Positions 28,901 through 36,933 are shown, counted from the first letter of the stretch. The stretch is 64,000 nucleotides of DNA from Halorussus pelagicus (GCF_004087835.1 NZ_CP035119.1:2542001-2606000); one strand, 5' to 3'. The notes: generated by a model from the letters alone, not told the origin. Made by a program: numbers and translations.

Positions 28901-29673
28901 TGGACCGCCGGGGCGTCAGCGAGACCATCGGATTCGTCTTCGTGTTCGCGCTGGTGACGGCCTCCGTCGGCGTCGTCTACACCACGGGTATCGGCGGACT
29001 GGCCGACGCCCGCGACGACGAGCAACTGACCAACGCGGTCCGGGCGTTCGACGTGTTGGACGACAACGTCGAGGACCTGACCCGCGAGGGCGCGCCCAGT
29101 CGGGCGACCGAACTCAAACTCTCGGAGGCCACCCTCGGGTTCGGCGACCCCGTGTCCGTCGAGGTGCAGGTCAACCACACCGTCACGGACGCGAACGCGA
29201 CCTACCGGGGGAGTACCCGGCCGCTGGTCTACTCCGGGACGGCGGGGAAGGCGGTGTTCTCGGCGGGCGCGACGTTCCGTGTGGACGGCGACTCGGCGGC
29301 GATGCGCAACGAACCCGACCTGCTCGTGAACGAACGTCGCTCGCTGGTTCCCCTGCTGGTGACCTACCCCCGAACCGACTCCGGAGGCGTCGGCGGTTCC
29401 TCGACGGTCCTGCTGGTCGCTCATCGACAGTCCCAACAGCTCGACGGCGAGTTCGACACCGGACCGGATTCGGCTGACGAAGCGCGGGTCAACGTCACCG
29501 TCGAGTCGCCCCGCGCCGCGGCGTGGGGTCGCTACTTTGAGGAGCAGGGGATGGTGCCCCCGCCCTCGAACCCGTCGCTCGCCGACCCCGGCGACGGCGA
29601 GGTAACCTACCAGTTCCGGACCGACCATCTGCTCGTCCCCGAGACGGTCGTGGAGTTCGAAATTCAGGCCTGA
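28897..29673 (+). CDS. pilin-like protein (DUF7289-related), pilus locus
   Basis: 258 residues. MDRRGVSETIGFVFVFALVT is a clear class III-like signal (RRG|V with Glu at +3), continuing into the TM helix. The outer domain contains AAAWGRYFEEQGM, which resembles a segment (YEAWGRFFEQRTG) in the large convergent protein at 29729-31507, so the two share a domain family. Last gene of the operon. Confidence 0.82.
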   Translation: MMDRRGVSETIGFVFVFALVTASVGVVYTTGIGGLADARDDEQLTNAVRAFDVLDDNVEDLTREGAPSRATELKLSEATLGFGDPVSVEVQVNHTVTDANATYRGSTRPLVYSGTAGKAVFSAGATFRVDGDSAAMRNEPDLLVNERRSLVPLLVTYPRTDSGGVGGSSTVLLVAHRQSQQLDGEFDTGPDSADEARVNVTVESPRAAAWGRYFEEQGMVPPPSNPSLADPGDGEVTYQFRTDHLLVPETVVEFEIQA

Positions 29674-29728
29674 GTCGCGGCTGTCGCCGGGAGTTCGGAG
29701 GGGAGACAAAGCGAACTGACGACCGATT

Positions 29729-31507
29729 TTACGCGCTCGTCACGTTCACGCGACTGACGCTGACGTGGAGGTAGGTCACTCGCGGAACGTCACCGCTCAC
29801 GCCGACGACCGGCTGGACGGACCGGAGCGCCCGGTCGAAGTGAATCGACCCACCCGCCTTCAAGAGGGTGTTGCCGCCGCCGACGATGCCGCCAAACAGT
29901 TCCGACTGGGTGCGGACCGTAATCGAACCGCTCTGGGTGTCGGTGCCCGGTGCGTAGATGAGACCGACGAGTTTCGCGCTGTCGTCGAGTTTCACGTCGA
30001 GTCCCGGCCCGGCGTACACCCGGAAGACCGGCGACTCGTGGGTCGCCGTGTCGCCGACTTCGCCGCCGATGACGTGGAACCTCGATCCGGTCGTGTAGAG
30101 TTTCACCATGCCGCCGTCGGGGTCCGCAACGTCGATGTTCACGTCGTTCCAGACGATGTTGTCATCCACGACCAGCGTCACGTCGCCGCCGGTGTTGTCG
30201 AACTCCACGGTCTGTGAGGAGTCGAGTGTCTCGGTGTCCACGTAGTACGCGCCGGAGGGAAGGGTGAGCGTCGATTCGGACTCGTTCCACTCGTCGGTGC
30301 TCTCGTTGATGGCTGTCACGGCGTCGTTGTCGTTGTTCGAGGCGTCGCTGTACGTCGCGTCCTTCCGGGTGACCAACTCGCCGATGGGACTGATGTCTGG
30401 TGCCGTGCCGTTGTTCGCCTGCCAACCATCGACCGACTTGCATCCGCCACCGTTGTCCTTGCAGTTGATAGTTCCACCGTAGGAGACGTTGCCGTGGACC
30501 GCGACGCCGCCGCCGAAGTCCACGGTGCCGCCGCCAGTCCGGATGTCGCCGTAGACTTCTGCACCGCCGGTCAACTCGACGCTCCCCTTCGTGACGATGG
30601 TTCCCTCGTAGGGCATCGACGGACTGCCGGAGTACGGGCCGTCAGAGGAATTGTAGCTGTCGGTGAACGACGACCCGCCAGCGCCCTGAATGGTCATCTG
30701 GTCGGGCGTCGTCCCCGCCAGCGCGTTCGTCACGTTCTGGGTCTCGGTCGGCGCGACCAGCGTGATGACGACTCGCTTGCGGGCGTGGTCGTACGTGACC
30801 TCCCCACCAGTCCGTTGCTCGAAGAACCGGCCCCACGCCTCGTAGTACGCGCTCCGGACCGTGACGGTCACTTCGCCGTTTTCGAGCGGATTTCGGAAGG
30901 CGGCGTCGCCCTGCTTGGGGAACTTCGACTCGGTGGGACCGCCGCGAGCCATCCGAATCGTCCCGTCGAGCGAGTCGGTCCCGTTCACGCTGACCAGCGG
31001 GAGCGTCAGCGTGGTCCCCCGATAGTGGAACTCCGGCGGCGAGACCATCGTACTGCCGCCGTCAGTCCGTCGCCAGACGCCGCCGCCCTGATAGGCGATG
31101 TCGGTGTCGCCGTTCTCGTAGGTTATCGCGCCGAGCGTCCGGTTCATCACGTCGTGTTCGGTCGTGCCGTCGGTCCGGTTGACGACCCGGATTCGCATCC
31201 ACCCGCTCCGATTCTCGACCGAGACGCCGCCGACGCCGAGCGAGGCTCGCTGTGCGGGCGAGGACCCGATGCCGACCAGACTCGCCTTCGAGTCGAGTTG
31301 CGTCATCGCGTTCTCGGCGCTGTCTATCTCTGAGGTTCGCTTAGAGTCGTCGAGTGCCGACGACCCGAACGCGACGATGAGACCCGTGCCCATAATCGTG
31401 ATTCCGAGCAGGAGGACGACGCCCAACACCTCCGACTGGCCCCGCCGGTCCGAACCCCTCTCTCCCGACCGCGTGTCCCCGAGCGATGAACGCCGCCGAC
31501 CGGTCAT
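29729..31507 (-). CDS. large pilin-like surface protein (DUF7289/DUF7305 type)
   Basis: 592 residues. SDRRGQSEVLGVVLLLGI is a prepilin-type signal (RRG|Q, Glu at +3) with its TM helix near 24-46. An N-terminal DUF7289-like domain runs to about 280. A Gly-rich beta-helix-like region follows (repeated GSVELTGGAEVYGDI, GGTVDFGGGVAVHG, GNVSYGGTI) with a CKDNGGGC cysteine pair, then a C-terminal beta domain. Such proteins look like surface-exposed subunits or adhesins. Convergent with the pilus operon, 55 bases apart. Confidence 0.82.
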   Translation of the reverse strand: MTGRRRSSLGDTRSGERGSDRRGQSEVLGVVLLLGITIMGTGLIVAFGSSALDDSKRTSEIDSAENAMTQLDSKASLVGIGSSPAQRASLGVGGVSVENRSGWMRIRVVNRTDGTTEHDVMNRTLGAITYENGDTDIAYQGGGVWRRTDGGSTMVSPPEFHYRGTTLTLPLVSVNGTDSLDGTIRMARGGPTESKFPKQGDAAFRNPLENGEVTVTVRSAYYEAWGRFFEQRTGGEVTYDHARKRVVITLVAPTETQNVTNALAGTTPDQMTIQGAGGSSFTDSYNSSDGPYSGSPSMPYEGTIVTKGSVELTGGAEVYGDIRTGGGTVDFGGGVAVHGNVSYGGTINCKDNGGGCKSVDGWQANNGTAPDISPIGELVTRKDATYSDASNNDNDAVTAINESTDEWNESESTLTLPSGAYYVDTETLDSSQTVEFDNTGGDVTLVVDDNIVWNDVNIDVADPDGGMVKLYTTGSRFHVIGGEVGDTATHESPVFRVYAGPGLDVKLDDSAKLVGLIYAPGTDTQSGSITVRTQSELFGGIVGGGNTLLKAGGSIHFDRALRSVQPVVGVSGDVPRVTYLHVSVSRVNVTSA

Positions 31508-31757
31508 GTCCGCCCCATCGAACCGGGGACTTATAAACTAAGCCGCCACCCCTCGAGAAAAATTCACTAGCGCATTGACGAGATCGGAAGCTCCAAATCG
31601 GCGTCGGAGGCGACCGGATTCCGGAGACGGCGAGCAGATTCCGGAGCTTCCGGACGGAGACCACTCCTTCGAAAGTCCGCCATCAGGGTTTCTCCGGGCG
31701 GTTCTGCTCACCGGAAACTCTTTGTACGCCCCACACTGAGAACCGGTAGCAACCAGA

Positions 31758-32087
31758 ATGAGTATGTCGAGAAAGAACATCGACCTCGTAGAAATCGAAT
31801 CTACCTCCGAAAACGGCGCGGCCAACTCTACCTACGTCTTCAACATCAGCCAGCACATGCTCGACGGAGAAGTGTGCACAGGTGTCGCGCTCGCACTCTC
31901 GGAAGTCGTCGAGCGCGACCCCGCACAGATGACGCCGCTGAGTTCCGTGGTAGACTGTGACGCGCTCCAGTTGTTCTTCCAGACGCGGCGCTACGGCGAC
32001 CTCCGGGACGACGTTTCGGTGTCGTTCCCCTACGACGTGTACGAGGTCACTGTCCATTCGAGCGGGCGCGTTCTAGTGCGGGGGTGA
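31758..32087 (+). CDS. HalOD1 output-domain protein
   Basis: 109 residues. VSMAV-type start is absent, but the body has the HalOD1 arrangement: a helix GVALALSEVVERDPAQMTPL, SSVVDCDALQLFF, then strands VSFPYDVYEVTVHSSGRVLV. Function unknown; probable regulatory output. Stand-alone gene, 250 bases from its divergent neighbour. Confidence 0.8.
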   Translation: MSMSRKNIDLVEIESTSENGAANSTYVFNISQHMLDGEVCTGVALALSEVVERDPAQMTPLSSVVDCDALQLFFQTRRYGDLRDDVSVSFPYDVYEVTVHSSGRVLVRG

Positions 32088-32178
32088 CTGCGGCGTCGCG
32101 GCCGAGCCGACTTCTTGACCATCGGTCTCGCGCGCGGTCAGCGATACAACTACGGTCGTTCAGTTAGTGTGCTACCGT

Positions 32179-32388
32179 ATGGCAATTGCGTCGAGGCGAC
32201 CGGATTGGCGGGTCGTCGCGCTCGTCGGCGTTCTCGTCGGCGCAGGTGTGCTACAGGTGGTCGTCGCAGCGGGTGTCGGCGACGAGGACGCCCAACTCGT
32301 CGTTATCGGGAGCGCCAGTATCGTCATGTTGCTCGCGCTCGGCGTCGTGATGTTACTCGCCCGCAGCGGAGGCGAACGCCGACGGTGA
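32179..32388 (+). CDS. small membrane protein, two TM helices
   Basis: 69 residues starting MAIASRRPDWRVV, with hydrophobic segments near 13-30 and 40-60 and a basic end. The ATG at 32179 is preferred to a start four codons upstream. A broken small membrane gene follows 10 bases later. Confidence 0.65.
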   Translation: MAIASRRPDWRVVALVGVLVGAGVLQVVVAAGVGDEDAQLVVIGSASIVMLLALGVVMLLARSGGERRR

Positions 32389-32398
32389 CGGTCCACAC

Positions 32399-32548
32399 AT
32401 GCCCGCCGACAGTGACATCCTCGGCGTCGCGTACCTCGTCGCTCGCTCTCCGGCGGTCCGGTACGCCGCGTGGCTGGTCGCGTTCGCGGTCTGAATGGCG
32501 TGGTTCGTCGCCGTCGCGCGCGAGTGGCTTTCGCGGACCGACTTCTAA
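32399..32548 (+). pseudogene. small membrane-protein gene interrupted by in-frame TGA
   Basis: From ATG 32399 the frame reads 31 codons (MPADSDILGVAYLVARSP..., hydrophobic end WLVAFAV), meets TGA at 32492-32494, and resumes in the same frame with ATG and 16 more codons (MAWFVAVAREWLSRTDF) to TAA. The two halves make one plausible 49-residue single-TM protein in which the TGA replaces what is probably Trp (TGG). A nonsense mutation or a sequencing error are the simplest explanations. Confidence 0.45.
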
Positions 32549-33009
32549 CTCTGGAGATGAGTTCCGACTGTGGAGGTACTTTCGGGCGACGGACCTCCCG
32601 CTGGTCGGTCGTCGGATTTTGAATACAGCAATAGCCGCCGCTCACGAGTTTGAACAGACGGAGTAGGTCAGACAGCGGTAACCCGTGTGGAAACCACGCG
32701 GGCTGAAAGGTCGCTTCCCGACCGTGCCGTCTACGTAATGAATTCGTCCATCGGTACAAAACACCTCCGATACGCGGATGTCGGAGGCGTCGATACGGTC
32801 TGGCGGAGCGCTCCGTGCGCATCTGTCGCTCGACGCCGAGAACGACGACTCGACGGGGTCAAAGAGACGTAACTCGGCGTTGTGCTTTTGGTCCCCGGTT
32901 ACGGGCGAAAAATGCGGATGGACTCGGCGGGGTGTCGGCTTCTCGCGGGATGCGCGGGTTCTCGTTCGATGCCGGGTCTCGCTTCTCGTGGTGGGGGAGT
33001 TGCTCGAAA
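32549..33009. other. intergenic region holding the left attachment site
   Basis: 460 bases without a credible gene. Frames present are Arg-rich or shadows. Left of 32909 is the chromosomal sequence that once lay downstream of tRNA-Ala; right of 32931 is element sequence leading to the integrase stop at 33010. Confidence 0.6.
32909..32931 (+). repeat. left attachment repeat (attachment-site copy without the tRNA)
   Basis: 23 bases identical to 61867-61889 (AAAATGCGGATGG followed by ACTCGGCGGG). Only the 3' 13 bases of the tRNA sequence are present here, so the functional tRNA lies at the other end. Sequence on both sides diverges at once. Confidence 0.88.
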
Positions 33010-34044
33010 TCATGCGTCTTGGAGGAACTCGCGTCGAAGTTCCATTTTCTCGCGCTCGGTTCGCTGGTCGTAGTGCTGGTCGAGGACATCACTGCTGACG
33101 TTACACCGGTCGGTGACGATTTCCTCGGGGGTGCCGTCGCGGAGGTGCTTCGTGATCGCGCCGCGCCGGATGCCGTGGGGCGACCGCGACGAAGGACACT
33201 CGCTGGCCCGGTCGCGGTTCATGTACGGACAGTCGTCAGGGTCCTCGTTGTGCGGACAGTCGGCGACCATGCACGGCCGCGTCCACTGGTAGACCGTCCG
33301 ACGAATCGGTGTCTCGGTGAGACGGCCCTGCTCGCTGGTGATAAGCGGCTCGCGGCCGTAGTCGTCGGTCACGTCGTGGCGGTTGTGGTCGATGTAGTCC
33401 TGTAGGACCTCCGCGTAGTGGTCGCCGACCGCGATGGTCCGGTTCGCCGCCTTCGCGTTCTTCAGCGGCGTCTCGTTCTCGGGCCGATGCCGGAGTTCGA
33501 GGCACGGGGCGTCCGGGTCGAAGTCGCCCACGTCGAACGCGCGCAGGCTACCCAACCGGATACCAGTGTGCCACAGTAGCGCGAGGATGACGTGGTCGCG
33601 GCTCGCGTACTCGAACTGCTCGACGTATTCGAGGATAGCTTCCGCACGGTCCTCCGACAGCTTCTCGTCTTTTGCCTCCTCCTCTGGGTCGATTTCGGGG
33701 AGCAGAACACGCTCGCGCATTCCCGACTCGACGGCATCGATGCTCGCCGCAAATTCGAGGAAGACCCGGAGCGTAGCGAGGTTACTCCGGAGGGTTGTCT
33801 TCGAGACGCCGTCGTCACGGTACCCGTCGCCCTCGCCGTTCCGTCTCCAGACGCGGTACCGGTGGAGGTCTCGCCCGGTGAGTTCGTTCAGGTTCTCGAT
33901 GTGCTCCTCTTCGCAGAACGCGATGAACGCGTTCAGCCGATAGCGCTGGTTCTCCAGCGACTTCTCCGACAGTTCCGGCTCTCGATGGCTGAGGTACAGG
34001 TTCACCGCCTCCGCGGGCGGGAGCGGTTCGAGGTCGCTACTCAC
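33010..34044 (-). CDS. tyrosine recombinase/integrase
   Basis: 344 residues from the GTG at 34044. The N-terminal SAM-like core-binding domain spans about 8-110. The catalytic domain has Arg in HTGIRLGSLRAFDVGDF (about 178-194), the box SPHGIRRGAITKHL (about 290) and the tyrosine in LDQHYDQRTE near residue 325. A CPHNEDPDDCPY insertion looks zinc-binding. It catalyses site-specific integration at tRNA-Ala. The GTG overlaps the upstream stop by 8 bases, and the open frame upstream of it is a shadow. Last gene of a leftward operon, 79 bases from the attachment repeat. Confidence 0.93.
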   Translation of the reverse strand: MSSDLEPLPPAEAVNLYLSHREPELSEKSLENQRYRLNAFIAFCEEEHIENLNELTGRDLHRYRVWRRNGEGDGYRDDGVSKTTLRSNLATLRVFLEFAASIDAVESGMRERVLLPEIDPEEEAKDEKLSEDRAEAILEYVEQFEYASRDHVILALLWHTGIRLGSLRAFDVGDFDPDAPCLELRHRPENETPLKNAKAANRTIAVGDHYAEVLQDYIDHNRHDVTDDYGREPLITSEQGRLTETPIRRTVYQWTRPCMVADCPHNEDPDDCPYMNRDRASECPSSRSPHGIRRGAITKHLRDGTPEEIVTDRCNVSSDVLDQHYDQRTEREKMELRREFLQDA

Positions 34045-34441
34045 TGAGCATCGCCTCCTGCCCGGTCCACTCCGCAAGTGCGTCTCGCTTGTCGTCGGAA
34101 AGTCCCGCACGGAGCGCTCCCGCACCCTTCTCGCCCTTCTCCGTCAGCGAGATGCTCTCCTCTCGGAAGGGAGTGCCATCGACGTAGCCCAGCTGGTCGA
34201 ACCTGTCGATAGCGTCCTTACACTCCCACTCGGCGTTCGTGCCGTCAACGACCGTGCCGAACACCTCGATAGCGAGGTCCGAGGTTCGCGCGAAAATGTC
34301 GTCGCCGTCGAGGTCGTCGTCGGCCGCGCTCAGAGCGAGCAGAATCAAATCGTCTGCTCGGTCAACCGGCGCGGATTCTCGTTGGTAGAGCGGTTTCGCT
34401 GTCGATTCGTTGTTGCCGTTGTCCTGCGTGTTGGTTGCCAT
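34037..34441 (-). CDS. small soluble protein, possible winged helix
   Basis: 134 residues from ATG 34441. A polar N-terminus (20-45) is followed by helices with ADDLILLALSAADDDLDGDD and a C-terminal part (IDRFDQLGYVDGTPFREESI, LTEKGEKGAGAL) that reads like the recognition helix and wing of a winged helix. It directly precedes the integrase with an 8-base overlap, so it may control or assist integration or excision. Inference only. Confidence 0.6.
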   Translation of the reverse strand: MATNTQDNGNNESTAKPLYQRESAPVDRADDLILLALSAADDDLDGDDIFARTSDLAIEVFGTVVDGTNAEWECKDAIDRFDQLGYVDGTPFREESISLTEKGEKGAGALRAGLSDDKRDALAEWTGQEAMLSE

Positions 34442-34448
34442 ATTTGTC

Positions 34449-34616
34449 TCACTCCTCGATGGAAGCGGCCGCTCGTAGCTTGTACTGCTCATTTTCTCCT
34501 GCCTCGATGCTGTTCTCCTCTCGGAACTCCTCGCAACTCGGACAGTAGCGAGCGCACGGCCCAGAATGGAAGATGTACGTCTTCGTCTGTCGTCCGCACC
34601 CGTCGCACCGAGTCAT
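34449..34616 (-). CDS. Cys-rich micro-protein (zinc-ribbon-like)
   Basis: 55 residues with CDGCGRQ near the start and CARYCPSCEEF about 18 residues later: two CxxC pairs, a zinc-ribbon layout. Its ATG overlaps the stop of the gene before it (ATGA). Function unknown. Confidence 0.65.
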   Translation of the reverse strand: MTRCDGCGRQTKTYIFHSGPCARYCPSCEEFREENSIEAGENEQYKLRAAASIEE

Positions 34617-34741
34617 GCGTCCTCCCAGCAGCGTCGAGCGGACCGATGTTTCGTCAGTCCGAGAAACGTCCGTCGAACTGCTCCGCAGTCGCAGACGAAC
34701 CGACCCACGAAGCGGTCGAGGGTCGTCTGACGACCGGTCAC
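34613..34741 (-). CDS. 42-aa micro-protein with GTG start
   Basis: 42 residues from GTG 34741, containing VCDCGAVRRTFLGL; basic C-terminus. The start overlaps the upstream TGA (GTGA) and the stop overlaps the downstream ATG (ATGA). These overlaps are the main reason to accept so short a gene. The CxC motif is shared in style with the neighbouring zinc-type proteins. Confidence 0.5.
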   Translation of the reverse strand: MTGRQTTLDRFVGRFVCDCGAVRRTFLGLTKHRSARRCWEDA

Positions 34742-34884
34742 GGCGACCCCTCCTCGGAGACGATGTCGGAGTTGAGGTTGTCCTCACACCTGTCGCACGT
34801 CGTGATGAGTCCGTCCGGGTTCTCCACCTCAACGAGGCGCACGTCCTCGCTGGTTATCCCACATCCGTCACACGTCAGACTCAT
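34738..34884 (-). CDS. Cys-rich micro-protein (zinc-ribbon-like)
   Basis: 48 residues: MSLTCDGCGITSEDVRLVEV, then CDRCEDNL, i.e. two CxxC pairs about 24 residues apart, a classical zinc ribbon. ATGA overlap with the upstream gene. Possibly a DNA- or protein-binding adaptor. Confidence 0.65.
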   Translation of the reverse strand: MSLTCDGCGITSEDVRLVEVENPDGLITTCDRCEDNLNSDIVSEEGSP

Positions 34885-35279
34885 CGCGTCTCGACCTCCT
34901 CGACCGCGGACAGCGCCTGCTTGATGAGCGCGGTGTCGAGTTCGCCGTCGTCGAGCGAGTCGATGACCTCGGAGACGGCGACGGTCTCGTGAAGCGCGCA
35001 GAACCGGTCGGTCGGACCGCAGCCGGTCTCGCAGCGCAGGCCGCTGTGGATAGCTCGGCATCGCGCGGGGAACTGCTCGGAGACGGCCGCGATGAGCGTC
35101 CGCGGGTCGCAGTCGATGGTCACCGGGTCGGTCTCGGCGGCGTGCGTCGCGCACAGTCCCTCGTCCGGTCCGCGGCCGCAGGAGTTCCGACAGCGCCGAC
35201 GCTCGGACCGTGAGATAGCTCGACAGCGCCCGCTCGGGTACGCCCGAGTCGAGACCGCGACCTCGCGTTCGATGCTCAT
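34881..35279 (-). CDS. Cys-rich protein with two CR-x-C repeats
   Basis: 132 residues. It holds two similar Cys/His clusters: RCRNSCGRGPDEGLCATH (about 29-46) and RCETGCGPTDRFCALH (about 82-97), each C-x3/4-C-x6/7-C-x2-H, so probably two zinc knuckles from an internal duplication. The C-terminal helix is acidic. Overlaps neighbours by ATGA on both sides. Confidence 0.65.
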   Translation of the reverse strand: MSIEREVAVSTRAYPSGRCRAISRSERRRCRNSCGRGPDEGLCATHAAETDPVTIDCDPRTLIAAVSEQFPARCRAIHSGLRCETGCGPTDRFCALHETVAVSEVIDSLDDGELDTALIKQALSAVEEVETR

Positions 35280-36235
35280 CGCTGTCCTCCAACGTCCTCG
35301 ATGGCGTCGAGGACCTCGCGGAGTTGGTCGGCGTTCATCCCGTTGACCTTCTCGACGATTTCCCGCGAGAGCGTGTCTCGTGGCTCGGCCGCACGAGGTC
35401 GAGGGGTGTTGTGGGTCTCGGTCCAGAGTTCGTACATCGCGGCCTCGCCGAGCAGGAGCCGGACGCGCTCGCCGGTCGCAGTGCTCAGTGCGAGCATCCA
35501 CTCGTCGCCGTCGTTCCACGGCCCGTAGACGATGCTTGAACCATCGTTCTCGACAGTGAACTCGTAGGTCGCAAGGTCCGTTCCGCCGTCGGTCGCAACT
35601 TCATCCGCCCGGCAGAACGTTTCGTGAAGTTCGTCGGTCTTCCCGCAGTTCGGACACGTCACGCGGACACAGCCACAGGGAAGACTCGTTGTCGCAGGGT
35701 CCGGACTCGTCTCGTCGCAGAAGCCACAGTGGTACGGTTCACTCTTCCTCTTCGGAGGTTCGCGCCCGCCGTCGGTCATGACCTCCTGCTCGCCATCTTC
35801 CTCCGTCTCGGGGGTGGCGTCGTCCTGTTGGCCGACTCGCTCGGGAGTGGTGTCACCCGACCGCCATTGGTCCGCGCAGTTCTCGGTGCAGAACCAGCCG
35901 GTGATGTTGGTGGCTTCGACTTTCCAGTCGGGTCCGTCCTTGAACGCCATCTGGCACCAGTCGCACCACGGGTCCCACGGGGTCGCCCCGCCGTCGGTCG
36001 CCATCTCCGGCTCACCGATGGCCGCGTCCTGCTCGGTCGGTCGCTCGATGGTCGAGGCCGCGACCAGCCGCGCGTGTTCGGCCTCGTTGAGGACCGGGAT
36101 GACGCCCGTCAGGTCGTCGTAGTGCTCGGGGTAGTCCTCACAGATGTCGGCGAACAGGCGGTCGGTGAGGTCGTGAGCCGCGTTGTCGCTCAGGTCCTCG
36201 GGGTCGAGGCCTTCGACGCGAATGAAGAACGACAT
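35276..36235 (-). CDS. multi-zinc-finger acidic protein
   Basis: 319 residues with several Cys clusters: CDWCQMAF and FCTENCADQW (about 90-125), HCGFCDETS, CGCVRVTCPNCGKT (about 170-205). Between them are linkers with the recurring tripeptide DGG. The C-terminal 110 residues form a separate domain (YEFTVENDGSSIVYGPWNDG...). It reads as a string of zinc modules, maybe a scaffold or regulator. TAATG overlap with the upstream gene. Confidence 0.65.
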   Translation of the reverse strand: MSFFIRVEGLDPEDLSDNAAHDLTDRLFADICEDYPEHYDDLTGVIPVLNEAEHARLVAASTIERPTEQDAAIGEPEMATDGGATPWDPWCDWCQMAFKDGPDWKVEATNITGWFCTENCADQWRSGDTTPERVGQQDDATPETEEDGEQEVMTDGGREPPKRKSEPYHCGFCDETSPDPATTSLPCGCVRVTCPNCGKTDELHETFCRADEVATDGGTDLATYEFTVENDGSSIVYGPWNDGDEWMLALSTATGERVRLLLGEAAMYELWTETHNTPRPRAAEPRDTLSREIVEKVNGMNADQLREVLDAIEDVGGQR

Positions 36236-36513
36236 TACGCGTCACCTCCGTCCGCCGCGATGGTCTCGGCCTTCCAGTCGGGCGTCACGTCTTCGACGCG
36301 CTGAACTTGCTCGCTACCGGACGGCGTCTCCAGCACGGGACCTGAACAGACCTGTGCGAACTGGTTGTCCATCCCCTTCAGGAAGACGACCGCGTCGTCC
36401 TCGGGGACCATGAAGTTCTCGGGGGCCAGAACGAACGTCTCCTCTGAGACGACCGCGAATCGCTCGTCGTTGATTTCGAGCATCTGGCCGTCAACCGCGT
36501 TCTTCAGGGTCAT
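36235..36513 (-). CDS. small acidic protein of unknown function
   Basis: 92 residues, beta-rich (MLEINDERFAVVSEETFVLA, FMVPEDDAVVFLKGMDNQF), one Cys, disordered acidic end. No family recognised. It lies between the RHH-like gene and the zinc-finger protein gene with 4- and 1-base overlaps. Confidence 0.6.
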   Translation of the reverse strand: MTLKNAVDGQMLEINDERFAVVSEETFVLAPENFMVPEDDAVVFLKGMDNQFAQVCSGPVLETPSGSEQVQRVEDVTPDWKAETIAADGGDA

Positions 36514-36632
36514 GCTGACCCCTCGCTAATCAGTCGCTGGAGAACGTCATCGAACGTTTCTCCGGGTTCTTTCGCACGATTCAGCCGTTTCCATGTGTCC
36601 GCTGAGACGGACACGGTTGTCATTTCTGCCAT
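36510..36632 (-). CDS. ribbon-helix-helix-like micro-protein, first gene of the integrase operon
   Basis: 40 residues: MAEMTTVSVSADTWKRLNRA, then a helix with TFDDVLQRLI. The short N-terminal strand (TTVSVS), helix and second helix match the minimal RHH/VapB-antitoxin plan (DUF7557-like). It heads the leftward operon down to the integrase. A paralogue on the opposite strand begins 107 bases away, suggesting a paired switch. Confidence 0.6.
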   Translation of the reverse strand: MAEMTTVSVSADTWKRLNRAKEPGETFDDVLQRLISEGSA

Positions 36633-36647
36633 AGTATTACAGGAGCA

Positions 36648-36678
36648 TTGTTCTATTGACTTGGTTCTGTTGTTCTAT
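36648..36678. promoter_or_regulatory. two direct TTGTTCTAT repeats between divergent RHH genes
   Basis: TTGTTCTAT occurs at 36648-36656 and 36670-36678, 22 bases apart (about two helical turns), in the 107-base AT-rich gap between the two divergent RHH-like genes. RHH proteins bind such tandem sites as dimers of dimers. Candidate operator, by inference. Confidence 0.5.
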
Positions 36679-36684
36679 AGGGCC

Positions 36685-36933
36685 TTAGATACTGACTTTA
36701 TCCAAAAACCTATACCCCACAGAAACCATTGATTCGACAATGAGCGACGACATTACATCTATACAGGTAACAACCGACACGTGGCAGGAACTGAACGTCC
36801 GAAAAGCACCGGGCGACACTTTTGACGACGTTATCCAACGACTGCTTGAGCAAGGCGACGAGTAGTCTCGCCTAACTGCCGCCGTCGTCGCCGAGACACC
36901 GTCCACGCCCGCGCCGCAGTGCGGGCAGTTCAT
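36685..36933 (-). CDS. short zinc-ribbon-start ORF, antisense to the RHH gene
   Basis: 82 codons beginning MNCPHCGAGVDGV, a zinc-ribbon half, with an ATGA overlap to the upstream gene. The last 60 codons run antisense across 36740-36865 and lack haloarchaeal composition (Ser/Val-rich). Either only the first 20-25 residues matter or the ORF has been extended by loss of a stop. Shown because the coupled start is convincing; the C-terminus is doubtful. Confidence 0.35.
   Translation of the reverse strand: MNCPHCGAGVDGVSATTAAVRRDYSSPCSSSRWITSSKVSPGAFRTFSSCHVSVVTCIDVMSSLIVESMVSVGYRFLDKVSI
36740..36865 (+). CDS. ribbon-helix-helix-like micro-protein (divergent paralogue)
   Basis: 41 residues: MSDDITSIQVTTDTWQELNV, then TFDDVIQRLL. 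It aligns with the protein encoded at 36510-36632 through TWxxLN and the G-[DE]-TFDDV-[IL]-QRL block. A TATA-like AACCTATA lies about 27-34 bases upstream, fitting leaderless transcription. It likely competes with or complements its paralogue at the shared control region. Confidence 0.6.
   Translation: MSDDITSIQVTTDTWQELNVRKAPGDTFDDVIQRLLEQGDE

Noticed and set aside
36510-36632. Toxin-antitoxin pair with the RHH-like gene as VapB antitoxin
   Set aside because: The following gene (36235-36513) has no PIN-domain acidic residues or other toxin motif, so no toxin partner can be supported.
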